Assembly (NCBI RefSeq): GCF_007829815.1
Contig: NZ_VIWT01000001.1
Span: 2,937,501 to 3,001,500, forward strand
DNA: 64,000 nucleotides
DNA from: Kitasatospora viridis
GTDB lineage: Bacteria; Actinomycetota; Actinomycetes; Streptomycetales; Streptomycetaceae
Reading direction: 5' to 3'
The notes beneath the pieces are model-generated. The model did no database searches and was not told the origin of the DNA. It saw nothing but the letters and a program-made list of their open reading frames with translations. Shown piece by piece: positions 51,203 to 60,546 of the stretch. Position numbers and translations under genes: made by a program. Numbering within the stretch: the stretch's first letter is position 1; the number at the start of each line of letters is the position of its first letter.

Positions 51203-52648
51203 ATGAGCGAGGACGGCAGCACCGGAGTGGACCAGCCGCAGGCGCAGCTCCACTCGCTGGGCAACGGCCGGTACGTCCTGCAGCACCTGCTGGGTCAGGG
51301 CGGCATGGCCTCGGTCCACCTGGCCCACGACAACGTGCTCGGCCGTCCGGTCGCGATCAAGACGCTGCACACCGAGCTCGGCCGCGAGGCCTCGTTCCGC
51401 GAGCGGTTCCGCCGCGAGGCGCAGGCCGTGGCCCGGCTCCAGCACACCAACATCGTCACCGTCTACGACAGCGGCGAGGAGCTCACCCAGGACGGCGGGA
51501 CCGTCCCGTACATCGTGATGGAGTACGTCGAGGGCCACTCGCTGCGCGACGTGCTCAACCAGGCGATCTCCGAGCACGGCGCGATGCCCACCGAGCAGGC
51601 GCTGAGCATCACCGCCGCGGTGCTGGCCGCGCTGGACGTCTCGCACGACCAGGGCCTGGTGCACCGCGACATCAAGCCGGGCAACGTCATGGTGAACACC
51701 AAGGGCGTCGTCAAGGTGATGGACTTCGGCATCGCCCGGGCGATGCAGTCCGGCGTCACCTCGATGACCCAGACCGGCATGGTGGTCGGCACCCCGCAGT
51801 ACCTGTCGCCGGAGCAGGCGCTGGGCAAGAGCGTGGACGCCCGCTCCGACCTCTACTCGGTCGGCTGCATGCTCTTCGAGCTGCTCACCGGCCAGCTGCC
51901 GTTCGACGGGGACTCGCCGTTCTCGATCGCCTACAAGCACGTGCAGGAGGAGCCGCCGGCCCCGTCCTCGCTGAACCGCGCCGTCACCCCGGCGGTGGAC
52001 GCGCTGGTCGCCCGGGCGCTGCGCAAGGACCCGGGGCACCGGTTCCCGACCGCCGAGACGATGCGCGAGGAGGTCGAGCGGGTCGCGGCCGGCGAGAAGT
52101 CGGGCGCCGCGCCGCTGATGGCCACCCCGCTGGTGATCGGCGAGGGCCCGCGGTCCGCGCACTCCTCCGGGCTGAAGAACTTCCCGCCGGTGAACGGGGA
52201 CATCAACACCCCGGCCCCGCAGGTGCAGACGCCCTACCAGCCGCCGCAGGCGCCGCCGTACGGTCCGCAGACCCCGCCGCCGGCGCAGTACCCGACCCCG
52301 ATGCCGCAGCAGCAGTACCAGACGCCGGCCCCGGGCCCGTACCAGACCCCGCCGCCGCAGCCGCAGTTCCAGACCCCGCCGCCGGCCTTCCAGCAGCCGC
52401 CCGCCCCGATGTCCATGCAGATGCCGGTGCAGCAGCCGAACTTCGCGCCGGTCAAGAGCAGCGGGAACAGCGGGTGCTCGACGGCACTGGTGGTGGTCGG
52501 CGTGGTGATCGGCCTGATCGTGCTGATCATCATCATCATCGCCATCGTGATCAGCAAGAACACCGACACCACCAGCCTGCCGGCGTTCCCGGCGCACACC
52601 GTGACCGCGCAGCTGTCGCAGCTGTTGCCAGGGCAGTCCCAGGTCTGA
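51203..52648 (+). CDS. Transmembrane Ser/Thr protein kinase
   Basis: A 481-residue Hanks-type kinase. Kinase domain about 22-285 with glycine loop LGQGGMASV, Lys in VAIK (K53), catalytic HRDIKPGN (from H154), DFG and activation-loop TQTGMVVGTPQYLSPEQ. A Pro/Gln-rich juxtamembrane region (about 330-420) leads to one transmembrane helix (about 428-450) and only 30 external residues without PASTA repeats. All catalytic residues are intact. Followed 138 bp later by a second kinase. Confidence 0.93.
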   Translation: MSEDGSTGVDQPQAQLHSLGNGRYVLQHLLGQGGMASVHLAHDNVLGRPVAIKTLHTELGREASFRERFRREAQAVARLQHTNIVTVYDSGEELTQDGGTVPYIVMEYVEGHSLRDVLNQAISEHGAMPTEQALSITAAVLAALDVSHDQGLVHRDIKPGNVMVNTKGVVKVMDFGIARAMQSGVTSMTQTGMVVGTPQYLSPEQALGKSVDARSDLYSVGCMLFELLTGQLPFDGDSPFSIAYKHVQEEPPAPSSLNRAVTPAVDALVARALRKDPGHRFPTAETMREEVERVAAGEKSGAAPLMATPLVIGEGPRSAHSSGLKNFPPVNGDINTPAPQVQTPYQPPQAPPYGPQTPPPAQYPTPMPQQQYQTPAPGPYQTPPPQPQFQTPPPAFQQPPAPMSMQMPVQQPNFAPVKSSGNSGCSTALVVVGVVIGLIVLIIIIIAIVISKNTDTTSLPAFPAHTVTAQLSQLLPGQSQV

Positions 52649-52786
52649 TCCGGGCGGGCCGGCGGCCCGCGCAGCCGTCCCGGGCCCACGTCGGCATTCG
52701 GGGCGGCGGGCCCGGAGGCGGTAGCGTTCTGGGAAGCGAATCGAAAGGGCGACCGCGACCAGAGCGTCGGCCCGGGGCGAGGAGTA

Positions 52787-54553
52787 ATGGCACAGACGCA
52801 GCAGCCGGGCGACGGCGAGGAAGAGCGCGAGCCCTTCACCGGGCAGGGGCCGCAGGCGGACCCCGACGACGCGCTCACCCGCGAGACGCCTCTGCCAACC
52901 GGTGCCGAGGAGACCACCGCCGCCAGGGCGGCGGGCCAGCCGGGCGGCGAGCCGTACGGCGGCCCGGCGACCCCGGGCCGGGGCACCGCCGCCGCGCTCG
53001 GCACCCTGGGCGACGGCCGCTACCGGCTGACCCACCGGCTGGGCCGGGGCGGCATGGCCGAGGTGCTGGCCGCCCAGGACATCCGGCTCGGCCGCACCGT
53101 GGCGGTCAAGCTGCTCCGCGCCGAGCTGGCCCAGGACGACATCGCCCGCCAGCGCTTCACCCGCGAGGCGCACTCGGTCGCCTCGCTCAACCACCACTCG
53201 ATCGTCGCCGTCTACGACACCGGCGAGGAGATGGTCGGGGCCGAGTCGACCCCGTACATCGTGATGGAGCTGGTCGAGGGCCGGACCGTCCGCGAGCTGC
53301 TGGTGGGCGAGCAGGAACCGCCGGTGGACCAGGCGCTGATCATCATCGCCGGGGTGCTGGAGGCGCTGGACTACAGCCACCGGCACGGCATCGTGCACCG
53401 CGACATCAAGCCGGCCAACGTGATCATCACGACCGCCGGCGCGGTCAAGGTGATGGACTTCGGCATCGCCCGGGCGCTGGCCGGCGGGGCCACCACCATG
53501 ACCCAGACCGGCATGGTGATGGGCACCCCGCAGTACCTGTCGCCGGAGCAGGCGCTGGGCAAGCCGGTGGACCACCGCTCCGACCTGTACGCGGCCGGCT
53601 GCATGCTCTACGAGCTGCTGACGCTGCGTCCGCCGTTCGTCGGCGACACCCCGCTGGCCGTGGTCTACCAGCACGTCCAGGACCCGCCGGTGCCGCCCTC
53701 GCGGGTGCACAACCGGGTGCCGTGGCAGCTGGACGACCTGGTGCTGCGCTCGCTCGCGAAGAACCCGGACGAGCGGTTCCAGAGCGCCGACGAGTTCCGC
53801 GCCCACGTGCAGCACGCGCTGCGCGAGATGCACGCGGCCGGCTCCAACTACCCGACCACGGTGCTGGGCACCGGCACCCCGCCCGGCGGCATCGCCGCCA
53901 CGGCGGCCACCACGATCCTGGGCGGCGTGGGCGACCGCACCGCCGTGCTGCCGCACGGCTCGGGCGGCTACCAGACCCCGGCCGCCCCGTACCAGGGCGG
54001 CGGCGGCCCGCACGGCGGTGGTGGCGGCTACGGCGGCGGTGACGGGGACGGCTACGACGGCGGGTACGACGACGGCTACCACGAGCCGCAGCCGCGCGGC
54101 CGGCGCAAGGCGCTGGCCTGGGGGCTCGGCGCGCTGCTGCTCGCCGCGGCCGGCATCGGCATCGCGGTGGCCGCGAACGGCGGCGGCAGCACCGGCGGCA
54201 CCCCGGCCGCGCCCGGCGCCTCCAGCTCGGCCCCGCAGTCGCCGACCGACGAGCCGACCTCGTCGAGCCCGAGCCCGGTGATCACCCCGTCGCCCAGCCG
54301 CGCCAGCCACGCGCCGTCGTACACTCCGACCGACGGCGGGCAGCAGACCTACCAGACCTCCCGGCCGGGGCGCTCCAGCTCGCCGAGCGCCAGCGCCAGC
54401 GGCTCGCCCAGCGCCAGCGGTTCGGGCTCGCCGAGCGCCAGCGGCGGGGCCTCGCCGAGCGGCGAGACGACGGACTCGCCGACCTCCGGCCACAGCACCG
54501 CGCCGCCGCCCAGCCCGAGCACCAAGCCGAGCGGCCTGCCCACGCTGGGCTGA
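52787..54553 (+). CDS. Transmembrane Ser/Thr protein kinase, second of a tandem pair
   Basis: A 588-residue Hanks-type kinase. A disordered start (1-75) precedes the kinase domain (about 78-345): LGRGGMAEV, VAVK (K108), HRDIKPAN (from H204), DFG. A Gly-rich linker and one transmembrane helix (about 441-463) follow, then about 125 external residues rich in Ser/Pro with repeats of SPSASGS. No PASTA domain. The similarity of its kinase domain to the upstream gene suggests an old tandem duplication. Confidence 0.93.
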   Translation: MAQTQQPGDGEEEREPFTGQGPQADPDDALTRETPLPTGAEETTAARAAGQPGGEPYGGPATPGRGTAAALGTLGDGRYRLTHRLGRGGMAEVLAAQDIRLGRTVAVKLLRAELAQDDIARQRFTREAHSVASLNHHSIVAVYDTGEEMVGAESTPYIVMELVEGRTVRELLVGEQEPPVDQALIIIAGVLEALDYSHRHGIVHRDIKPANVIITTAGAVKVMDFGIARALAGGATTMTQTGMVMGTPQYLSPEQALGKPVDHRSDLYAAGCMLYELLTLRPPFVGDTPLAVVYQHVQDPPVPPSRVHNRVPWQLDDLVLRSLAKNPDERFQSADEFRAHVQHALREMHAAGSNYPTTVLGTGTPPGGIAATAATTILGGVGDRTAVLPHGSGGYQTPAAPYQGGGGPHGGGGGYGGGDGDGYDGGYDDGYHEPQPRGRRKALAWGLGALLLAAAGIGIAVAANGGGSTGGTPAAPGASSSAPQSPTDEPTSSSPSPVITPSPSRASHAPSYTPTDGGQQTYQTSRPGRSSSPSASASGSPSASGSGSPSASGGASPSGETTDSPTSGHSTAPPPSPSTKPSGLPTLG

Positions 54554-54560
54554 CGGCGGC

Positions 54561-55661
54561 TCAGTTCACGAACGCGTCGAGGACCTGCTCGTACTCCTGG
54601 CACCACCAGACCGTCTGGGCGGCGGCGGCCGGGAAGAGCGGGTCCGCGCGCGGGTCGTCGCGCTGGTAGCGCCAGCGCAGCATCCAGAAGTCGTTCAGCC
54701 GCTCCCACCAGACCCGGTGCACGGCCAGCGCCAGCTCCTCGGCCGGGGCGCCGGCCGCCGAGCGGTAGCCGCGGGCGTAGCGGCGCACCCGGGCCAGGTC
54801 CAGCTCGCCGGTGACCGGGTGGTTGAAGACCAGCGTGGCGGCCCGCACCACCTCCTCGGCCACCGGCCGCACCCGCAGCCGGTCCCAGTCCAGCACCGCG
54901 CTCACCCGGCCGCCCAGGTGCAGCAGGTTCAGGCCGTGGAAGTCGCCGTGCACCCAGCCGGAGCGGCCGATCGCGGTGGGCGCCGGGCGGCGGTGCCGGT
55001 GGGTGACCAGCAGGTCCAGCCGCTCGGCCAGCCGGCGCTCGGCCAGCCGGTCGAAGGCGCAGTACCGGCGGTGCCCGGCGGCCAGCCCGCGCAGTTCGGC
55101 GATCAGCGCGGCGGTGGCCCGCGGGTCGGCGCTCGGCAGTGCGACCGGCTGCACCACCGGGGCGCACTCCTCGGCCAGTGCGCCGTGCAGCCGGGCGAGG
55201 AGTGCGCCGAGCTCGGCGCACTCCTCGCCGGTCAGCTCCGCCCCGGCGCGGTGCCGGCCGGGCACCCAGGCGTAGAGCGCGAACCGGCGGCCGAGCAGCT
55301 GGTTGACGGTGCGTCCGGCGCGGTCGGCCAGCGGCGGCGGCACCGGCAGCCCGCGGGCCGCCAGCCGGACGGTGGCCCGGTGCTGGGCGGCGATCGCGGC
55401 CGGGGCGGCGGTGCTCTGGTCCACGTAGCACTTGAGGAAGTAGCGGCCGGTGCCGGTGGTGATCCGCCAGCAGCGGTTGAGCAGGCCCTCGGCCACCGGT
55501 TCGACGTCCAGCACCGGCCCGGTCCGGTAGCGGGCCAGCACCCTGGCGATGGCCCAGTCGGGGACCGGTGGGCTGAGCGTGCCGACCGGTGGGGCGGCGG
55601 CGTCGGGGCCGTCGATCTCGACGAACCCGTCGGCCTCCGCGAGGATCTGACTCTCTGTCAC
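54561..55661 (-). CDS. Aminoglycoside/choline kinase-type phosphotransferase
   Basis: A 366-residue APH-fold protein: nucleotide-binding lobe (ITTGTGRYFLKCYVD), catalytic loop WVHGDFHGLNLLHL and metal-binding VLDWDRLR. The substrate is unknown (a small alcohol, sugar or drug). GTG 55661 has no ribosome binding site; TACGAT sits 8 nt upstream, suggesting leaderless mRNA. Convergent with the second kinase (7 bp gap). Confidence 0.82.
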   Translation of the reverse strand: MTESQILAEADGFVEIDGPDAAAPPVGTLSPPVPDWAIARVLARYRTGPVLDVEPVAEGLLNRCWRITTGTGRYFLKCYVDQSTAAPAAIAAQHRATVRLAARGLPVPPPLADRAGRTVNQLLGRRFALYAWVPGRHRAGAELTGEECAELGALLARLHGALAEECAPVVQPVALPSADPRATAALIAELRGLAAGHRRYCAFDRLAERRLAERLDLLVTHRHRRPAPTAIGRSGWVHGDFHGLNLLHLGGRVSAVLDWDRLRVRPVAEEVVRAATLVFNHPVTGELDLARVRRYARGYRSAAGAPAEELALAVHRVWWERLNDFWMLRWRYQRDDPRADPLFPAAAAQTVWWCQEYEQVLDAFVN

Positions 55662-55737
55662 GTGCCGTGATCGTAGCGCCGCTGGATGAGTGCGGGCGGC
55701 TTGGCGGATTGTATTCGCCCACTGACCGATCGGTGGC

Positions 55738-56397
55738 TCAGTGCTGCTGTTCCGTGCCCAGTCGTGCGACATAGGCGGCCGCCTGGGTGCGCCGTTCCAT
55801 GCCGAGCTTGGCCAGCAGGCTGGACACGTAGTTCTTCACGGTCTTCTCCGCCAGGTGCAGCTCGTTGCCGATCTGACGGTTCGTCATGCCCTCGCCGATC
55901 AGGTCCAGGATCCGCCGCTCCTGCCGGGTCAGCTGGGCCAGCTTCTCGTCCTCCGGCTCGCCGCCGGTGCGCAGCCGCTCCAGCACCCGGGAGGTGGCCA
56001 CCGGGTCGAGCAGCGACTTCCCGGCCGCCACGTCGCGCACCGCGGAGAGCAGGTCGGTGCCGCGGATCGCCTTGAGCACGTAGCCGGAGGCGCCGGCCAT
56101 GATGGAGTCGAAGAGCGCCTCGTCGTCGGAGAACGAGGTGAGCATCAGGCAGCGGATCCGCGGGTCCGCGGAGCGCACCTCGCGGCAGACCTCCACGCCG
56201 TTGCCGTCCGGCAGCCGCACGTCGAGCACCGCCACGTCGGGCCGCACCGCCGGGATCCGGCTGAGCGCCTCGGCGGCCGTGCCGGCCTCGCCGACCACTT
56301 CGATGTCGTCCTCGCCGGACAGCAGTTCGTGGACGCCGCGTCGGACCACCTCGTGGTCATCGAGGAGAAAAACCCTGATTCGTCCGTTTTTGCTCAT
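55738..56397 (-). CDS. NarL/LuxR-type response regulator (orphan, DevR-like)
   Basis: A 219-residue regulator: receiver domain 1-125 with acidic pair LLDDHE, phospho-Asp in [10 protein letters not shown] and Lys in YVLKAI, then a LuxR helix-turn-helix ([20 protein letters not shown], about 155-174, and [17 protein letters not shown]). It resembles the DosR/DevR branch. No histidine kinase is nearby, so the partner is elsewhere. ATG 56397 with GGGAGC 8 nt upstream. Divergent from the 2-oxoacid dehydrogenase operon. Confidence 0.9.
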   Translation of the reverse strand: MSKNGRIRVFLLDDHEVVRRGVHELLSGEDDIEVVGEAGTAAEALSRIPAVRPDVAVLDVRLPDGNGVEVCREVRSADPRIRCLMLTSFSDDEALFDSIMAGASGYVLKAIRGTDLLSAVRDVAAGKSLLDPVATSRVLERLRTGGEPEDEKLAQLTRQERRILDLIGEGMTNRQIGNELHLAEKTVKNYVSSLLAKLGMERRTQAAAYVARLGTEQQH

Positions 56398-56756
56398 TGT
56401 CGAATGCTCCCATAACCAGACAGTCACGGCGCCATCACCGCACTCCCGGTCCGCACAATCTGTCCGGTCAACCCCCTTACGCGGAGCGCCCCGCCCGGAT
56501 AGCGTGCGCTGGTGTCCTGACGAGCCCCACCGGGAGGCTGCTCCATGCCCGGGTTCGGCCCAGCCCGGTCGGAACAAGTAGGACGTCCTAGCGCAGGCGC
56601 GCCGAACGCGCTCGCTGGGTAACGTTCTCGTGGGAAGCCGTCGGAAAAGGATCACCACCCGTCTCGCCATCGGCCGCACACCCAGCGCGCCGAGCGGAAC
56701 GGGTGACCGGACCGGCACCGGCGACCCCGGGCGGCCGGACAGACCGAGGAGTGAAC
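56398..56756. other. 359-bp divergent region before the 2-oxoacid dehydrogenase operon
   Basis: No gene seen. It holds a perfect 12-bp palindrome TAGGACGTCCTA (56579-56590), a candidate operator, and a possible -10 TAACGT further on. Confidence 0.55.
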
Positions 56757-57902
56757 GTGACCGTCAAAAGCACGTCGAGGGCGCGCAAGAAGGCCGCCCC
56801 CGGCGTCCCCGACAGCCTCCGCACGGGGCAGGACGCCCCCGCCGAGCTCGTCCAACTGCTCACGCCCGAGGGCGAGCGGGTCGAGAACCCGGAGTTCCCG
56901 CTGACCGTCACGCCCGAGGAGCTGCGGGCGCTCTACCGCGACCTGGTGCTGGTGCGCCGGTTCGACGGCGAGGCGACCGCGCTGCAGCGGCAGGGCGAGC
57001 TGGGCCTGTGGGCCTCGTTGCTCGGCCAGGAGGCGGCCCAGGTCGGCAGCGGCCGCGCGATGCGGGAGAACGACTACGCCTTCCCCACCTACCGCGAGCA
57101 CGGCGTCGCCTGGTGCCGCGGGGTGGACCCGCTCAACCTGCTCGGGATGTTCCGCGGGGTCAACCACGGTGGCTGGGACCCGAACGAGAAGAACTTCCAC
57201 CTCTACACCATCGTGATCGGCTCGCAGACCCTGCACGCGACCGGCTACGCGATGGGCATCACCAAGGACGGCGCGGAGGACGCGGTGATCGCCTACTTCG
57301 GCGACGGCGCCTCCAGCCAGGGCGACGTCAACGAGGCCTTCACCTTCGCCTCGGTCTACAACGCCCCGGTGGTCTTCTTCTGCCAGAACAACCAGTGGGC
57401 GATCTCCGAGCCCACCACCACCCAGACCCGGATCCCGCTCTACCGCCGCGCCGCCGGCTTCGGCTTCCCGGGCGTGCGGGTGGACGGCAACGACGTGCTG
57501 GCCTGCCTCGCGGTCACCCGCTGGGCGCTGGACCGGGCCCGCAGCGGCTCCGGCCCGGTGCTGATCGAGGCGTTCACCTACCGGATGGGCGCGCACACCA
57601 CCTCGGACGACCCCACCCGCTACCGCAGCAGCGAGGAGACCGAGGCCTGGAAGGCCAAGGACCCGATCTCCCGGCTGCGCGCCCACCTGGAGCGCGAGGG
57701 CCTGGCGGACGAGGAGTTCTTCGCCGCGGTCGACGCCGAGAGCGAGGCCCTGGGCCTGCGGGTGCGCGAGGGCGTCCGGTCGATGCCGGACCCGGACCCG
57801 ACCCTGATCTTCGACCACGTCTACGCCGAGCCGCACGCCCTGGTGGCCGAGGAGCGGGCCGAGTACGTGGCGTACGCGCAGTCCTTCGAGGGTGGGGAGT
57901 AG
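56757..57902 (+). CDS. bkdA: 2-oxoacid dehydrogenase E1 alpha subunit
   Basis: A 381-residue thiamine-diphosphate E1 alpha of a pyruvate or branched-chain 2-oxoacid dehydrogenase. ThDP motif [14 protein letters not shown] starts near residue 182 and ends at CQNNQW; the phosphorylation-loop-like segment [16 protein letters not shown] is conserved. GTG 56757 with GAGGAG 5 nt upstream; a longer frame lacks a start signal. First gene of an E1 alpha-E1 beta-E2 operon equivalent to the bkd genes of streptomycetes. Branched-chain substrates would supply primers for branched fatty acids; substrate class is inferred. Confidence 0.88.
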   Translation: MTVKSTSRARKKAAPGVPDSLRTGQDAPAELVQLLTPEGERVENPEFPLTVTPEELRALYRDLVLVRRFDGEATALQRQGELGLWASLLGQEAAQVGSGRAMRENDYAFPTYREHGVAWCRGVDPLNLLGMFRGVNHGGWDPNEKNFHLYTIVIGSQTLHATGYAMGITKDGAEDAVIAYFGDGASSQGDVNEAFTFASVYNAPVVFFCQNNQWAISEPTTTQTRIPLYRRAAGFGFPGVRVDGNDVLACLAVTRWALDRARSGSGPVLIEAFTYRMGAHTTSDDPTRYRSSEETEAWKAKDPISRLRAHLEREGLADEEFFAAVDAESEALGLRVREGVRSMPDPDPTLIFDHVYAEPHALVAEERAEYVAYAQSFEGGE

Positions 57903-57908
57903 CCCTAG

Positions 57909-58880
57909 ATGTCCAAGCTCAGCATGTCGAAGGCGATCAACGAGGGACTGCGCAGCTGTCTGGAGGCCGACCCCAAGACCCTGGTCATGGGGGAGGACGT
58001 CGGCAAGCTCGGCGGTGTCTTCCGGGTGACCGACGGTCTGCAGAAGGACTTCGGCGAGGACCGGGTGATCGACACCCCGCTCGCCGAGTCCGGCATCGTC
58101 GGCACCGCGATCGGCCTCGCGCTGCGCGGCTACCGCCCGGTCGTGGAGATCCAGTTCGACGGCTTCGTGTACCCGGCCTTCGACCAGATCGTCACCCAGC
58201 TGGCCAAGATGCACGCCCGCGCGCTCGGGCACGTCAAGATGCCGGTCACCATCCGGATCCCCTACGCGGGTGGTATCGGCGCCGTCGAGCACCACAGCGA
58301 GTCGCACGAGGCCTACTTCGCGCACACCGCCGGCCTGCGGGTGGTCACCCCGTCCAACCCGGACGACGCGTACTGGATGCTCCGGCAGTCGGTGGAGTCC
58401 GACGATCCGGTGATCTTCCTGGAGCCGAAGGCCCGCTACTGGGACAAGGCCGAGATCAGCGCCGCCCCGGCGCTCGACCTGCACGCCGCCAAGGTGGTCC
58501 GCCCCGGCACCGACCTGACCCTGCTGGCCTACGGCCCGACGGTGAAGACCTGCCTGGAGGCCGCCGCGGCGGCCGAGCAGGACGGCCACCGCCTTGAGGT
58601 GGTGGACCTGCGCTCGCTCTCCCCGATCGACTTCCCGACGCTGGCCGCCTCCATCAAGCGGACCGGCCGGGCCGTCGTGGTGCACGAGGCGCCGGTCTTC
58701 ATGGGCATGGGCGCCGAGCTCGCCGCCCGGCTGACCGAGCAGTGCTTCTACCACCTGGAGGCCCCGGTGCTGCGGGTCGGCGGCTACTACGCGCCGTACC
58801 CGCCGTCCCGGGTCGAGGAGCAGTTCCTGCCGGACCTGGACCGCGTGCTCGACGCGGTCGACCGCGCCCTGGCGTTCTGA
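57909..58880 (+). CDS. bkdB: 2-oxoacid dehydrogenase E1 beta subunit
   Basis: A 323-residue transketolase-type beta subunit: VMGEDVGKLGGVFRVT, RVIDTPLAESGIVGTAIG and GGIGAVEHHSESHEAYF are the conserved segments lining the ThDP site. ATG at 57909, 6 bp after the alpha gene. Together they decarboxylate the 2-oxo acid and acylate the E2 lipoyl arm. Confidence 0.9.
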   Translation: MSKLSMSKAINEGLRSCLEADPKTLVMGEDVGKLGGVFRVTDGLQKDFGEDRVIDTPLAESGIVGTAIGLALRGYRPVVEIQFDGFVYPAFDQIVTQLAKMHARALGHVKMPVTIRIPYAGGIGAVEHHSESHEAYFAHTAGLRVVTPSNPDDAYWMLRQSVESDDPVIFLEPKARYWDKAEISAAPALDLHAAKVVRPGTDLTLLAYGPTVKTCLEAAAAAEQDGHRLEVVDLRSLSPIDFPTLAASIKRTGRAVVVHEAPVFMGMGAELAARLTEQCFYHLEAPVLRVGGYYAPYPPSRVEEQFLPDLDRVLDAVDRALAF

Positions 58881-58893
58881 GAGGAGTGAGTCC

Positions 58894-60303
58894 ATGACCA
58901 CCGAAGTGCGCTCACTCCGTGAGTTCAAGATGCCGGACGTCGGCGAGGGCCTGACCGAGGCCGAGATCCTCAAGTGGTACGTCCAGCCCGGCGACACCGT
59001 GACGGACGGTCAGGTCGTCTGCGAGGTCGAGACCGCGAAGGCCGCCGTCGAGCTGCCGATCCCCTACAACGGGGTGGTCGAGGCGCTGCACTTCCCGGAG
59101 GGGACCACGGTCGACGTGGGCACGGCGATCATCGCGGTCGCGGTGGCCGGTGCGCCGGGCGAGGCTCCGGCCGCGCCGGCCGCCGCCCCGGTGGCCCCGG
59201 CACCCGCCGCGGAGGAGGCCGAGCCGGCCAAGCGCGAGCCCGTGCTGGTCGGCTACGGCCCGCGCACCGGCACCGCCCAGCGCCGGGCCCGCCGGACCAC
59301 CGCCGCCGCGCCGGCCGCCCCGGTCGCGCCCGCGGCTGCGGCGCCCGCACCCGTCGCCCCGGCCGCGCCGGTCGCGGCCGTGCCGGTGACCGGTGAGCGC
59401 CCGCTGGCCAAGCCGCCGGTGCGCAAGCTGGCCAAGGACCTCGGCGTCGACCTGGCGACCGTGGTGCCGACCGGCAAGGACGGCGTGATCACCCGCGAGG
59501 ACGTGCACGCGGCCGCCGCCCCGGCCCCCGCCCTGCCGGCCCCCGTCGCCGCCGCGGTCGAGGCCGCGCCGGTCGAGGCGGCGCCGCCGCCGGCCACCGG
59601 CCTGGACGTGCGGATCCCGGTCAAGGGCGTGCGCAAGGCCACCGCCCAGGCGATGGTCGCCTCGGCCTTCACCGCGCCGCACGTCACCGAGTTCGTCCAG
59701 GTCGACGTGACCCGGACGATGAAGCTGGTGCGCGAGCTCAAGGAGAGCGGCGAGCTGGGCCCCGGCGTGCGGGTCTCCCCGCTGCTGCTGGTCGCCAAGG
59801 CGCTGCTCACCGCGGTGCGGCGCTACCCGGAGATCAACGCGGCCTGGGACGAGGCCAACCAGGAGATCGTGGTCAAGGGCCAGGTGAACCTGGGCATCGC
59901 GGCGGCCACCCCGCGCGGCCTGATCGTGCCGAACATCAAGAACGCCGGCGCGCTCACCCTGCCCGCCCTGGCCACCGAGCTGGGCGCGCTGATCGACACC
60001 GCGCGGCAGGGCAAGACCTCGCCCGCGGCGATGTCCGGCGGCACCGTCACGATCACCAACGTCGGCGTCTTCGGCGTGGACACCGGCACCCCGATCCTGA
60101 ACCCGGGCGAGGCCGCGATCCTGGCATTCGGCCAGGTGCGGGAGCTGCCCTGGGTGCACAAGGGCCGGGTCGTGCCGCGGCTGGTGACCACCCTGGCGCT
60201 CTCCTTCGACCACCGGCTGGTCGACGGCGAGCTGGGCTCCAAGGTGCTGGCCGACACGGCCGCCGTGCTGGAGAAGCCCAAGAAGCTGATCACCTGGGGC
60301 TGA
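58894..60303 (+). CDS. bkdC: 2-oxoacid dehydrogenase E2 (dihydrolipoamide acyltransferase)
   Basis: A 469-residue E2: one lipoyl domain with lipoyl-Lys49 in VETAKAAVE, an Ala/Pro linker, a peripheral-subunit-binding domain (VRKLAKDLGVDLATVVPTG, about 171-189) and the catalytic domain with FDHRLVDG (H440, D444). No E3 gene is next to it, so dihydrolipoamide dehydrogenase must come from elsewhere. 13 bp after the E1 beta gene. Confidence 0.93.
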   Translation: MTTEVRSLREFKMPDVGEGLTEAEILKWYVQPGDTVTDGQVVCEVETAKAAVELPIPYNGVVEALHFPEGTTVDVGTAIIAVAVAGAPGEAPAAPAAAPVAPAPAAEEAEPAKREPVLVGYGPRTGTAQRRARRTTAAAPAAPVAPAAAAPAPVAPAAPVAAVPVTGERPLAKPPVRKLAKDLGVDLATVVPTGKDGVITREDVHAAAAPAPALPAPVAAAVEAAPVEAAPPPATGLDVRIPVKGVRKATAQAMVASAFTAPHVTEFVQVDVTRTMKLVRELKESGELGPGVRVSPLLLVAKALLTAVRRYPEINAAWDEANQEIVVKGQVNLGIAAATPRGLIVPNIKNAGALTLPALATELGALIDTARQGKTSPAAMSGGTVTITNVGVFGVDTGTPILNPGEAAILAFGQVRELPWVHKGRVVPRLVTTLALSFDHRLVDGELGSKVLADTAAVLEKPKKLITWG

Positions 60304-60546
60304 CGAGTCCCGGGCCGGGCGGCCCCGGGCGGGTTCGGGAGACCGGGCCGGCCCGGGGCCGTCGCCGGTTCCGGTCGGTTGGTGTGCGAAAGGGCGTTCG
60401 CGGGTCAGGCCCCGTCGTCGTTGGCCAGCCGCCGATCGGGTGAGATCTGGGGTGGAAAAGTCAGATGATCGGTGCGGCGGGGGTACCTCTGAGCAATCCC
60501 CCACCCGAGCGCCCGCCGGGTGACCGGAGCACCGAGGACCATCGGT

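Noticed and set aside
60343..60356. Palindrome CCGGGCCGGCCCGG as terminator after the E2 gene
   Set aside because: It has no loop and lies in uniform GC sequence; not enough support to call.
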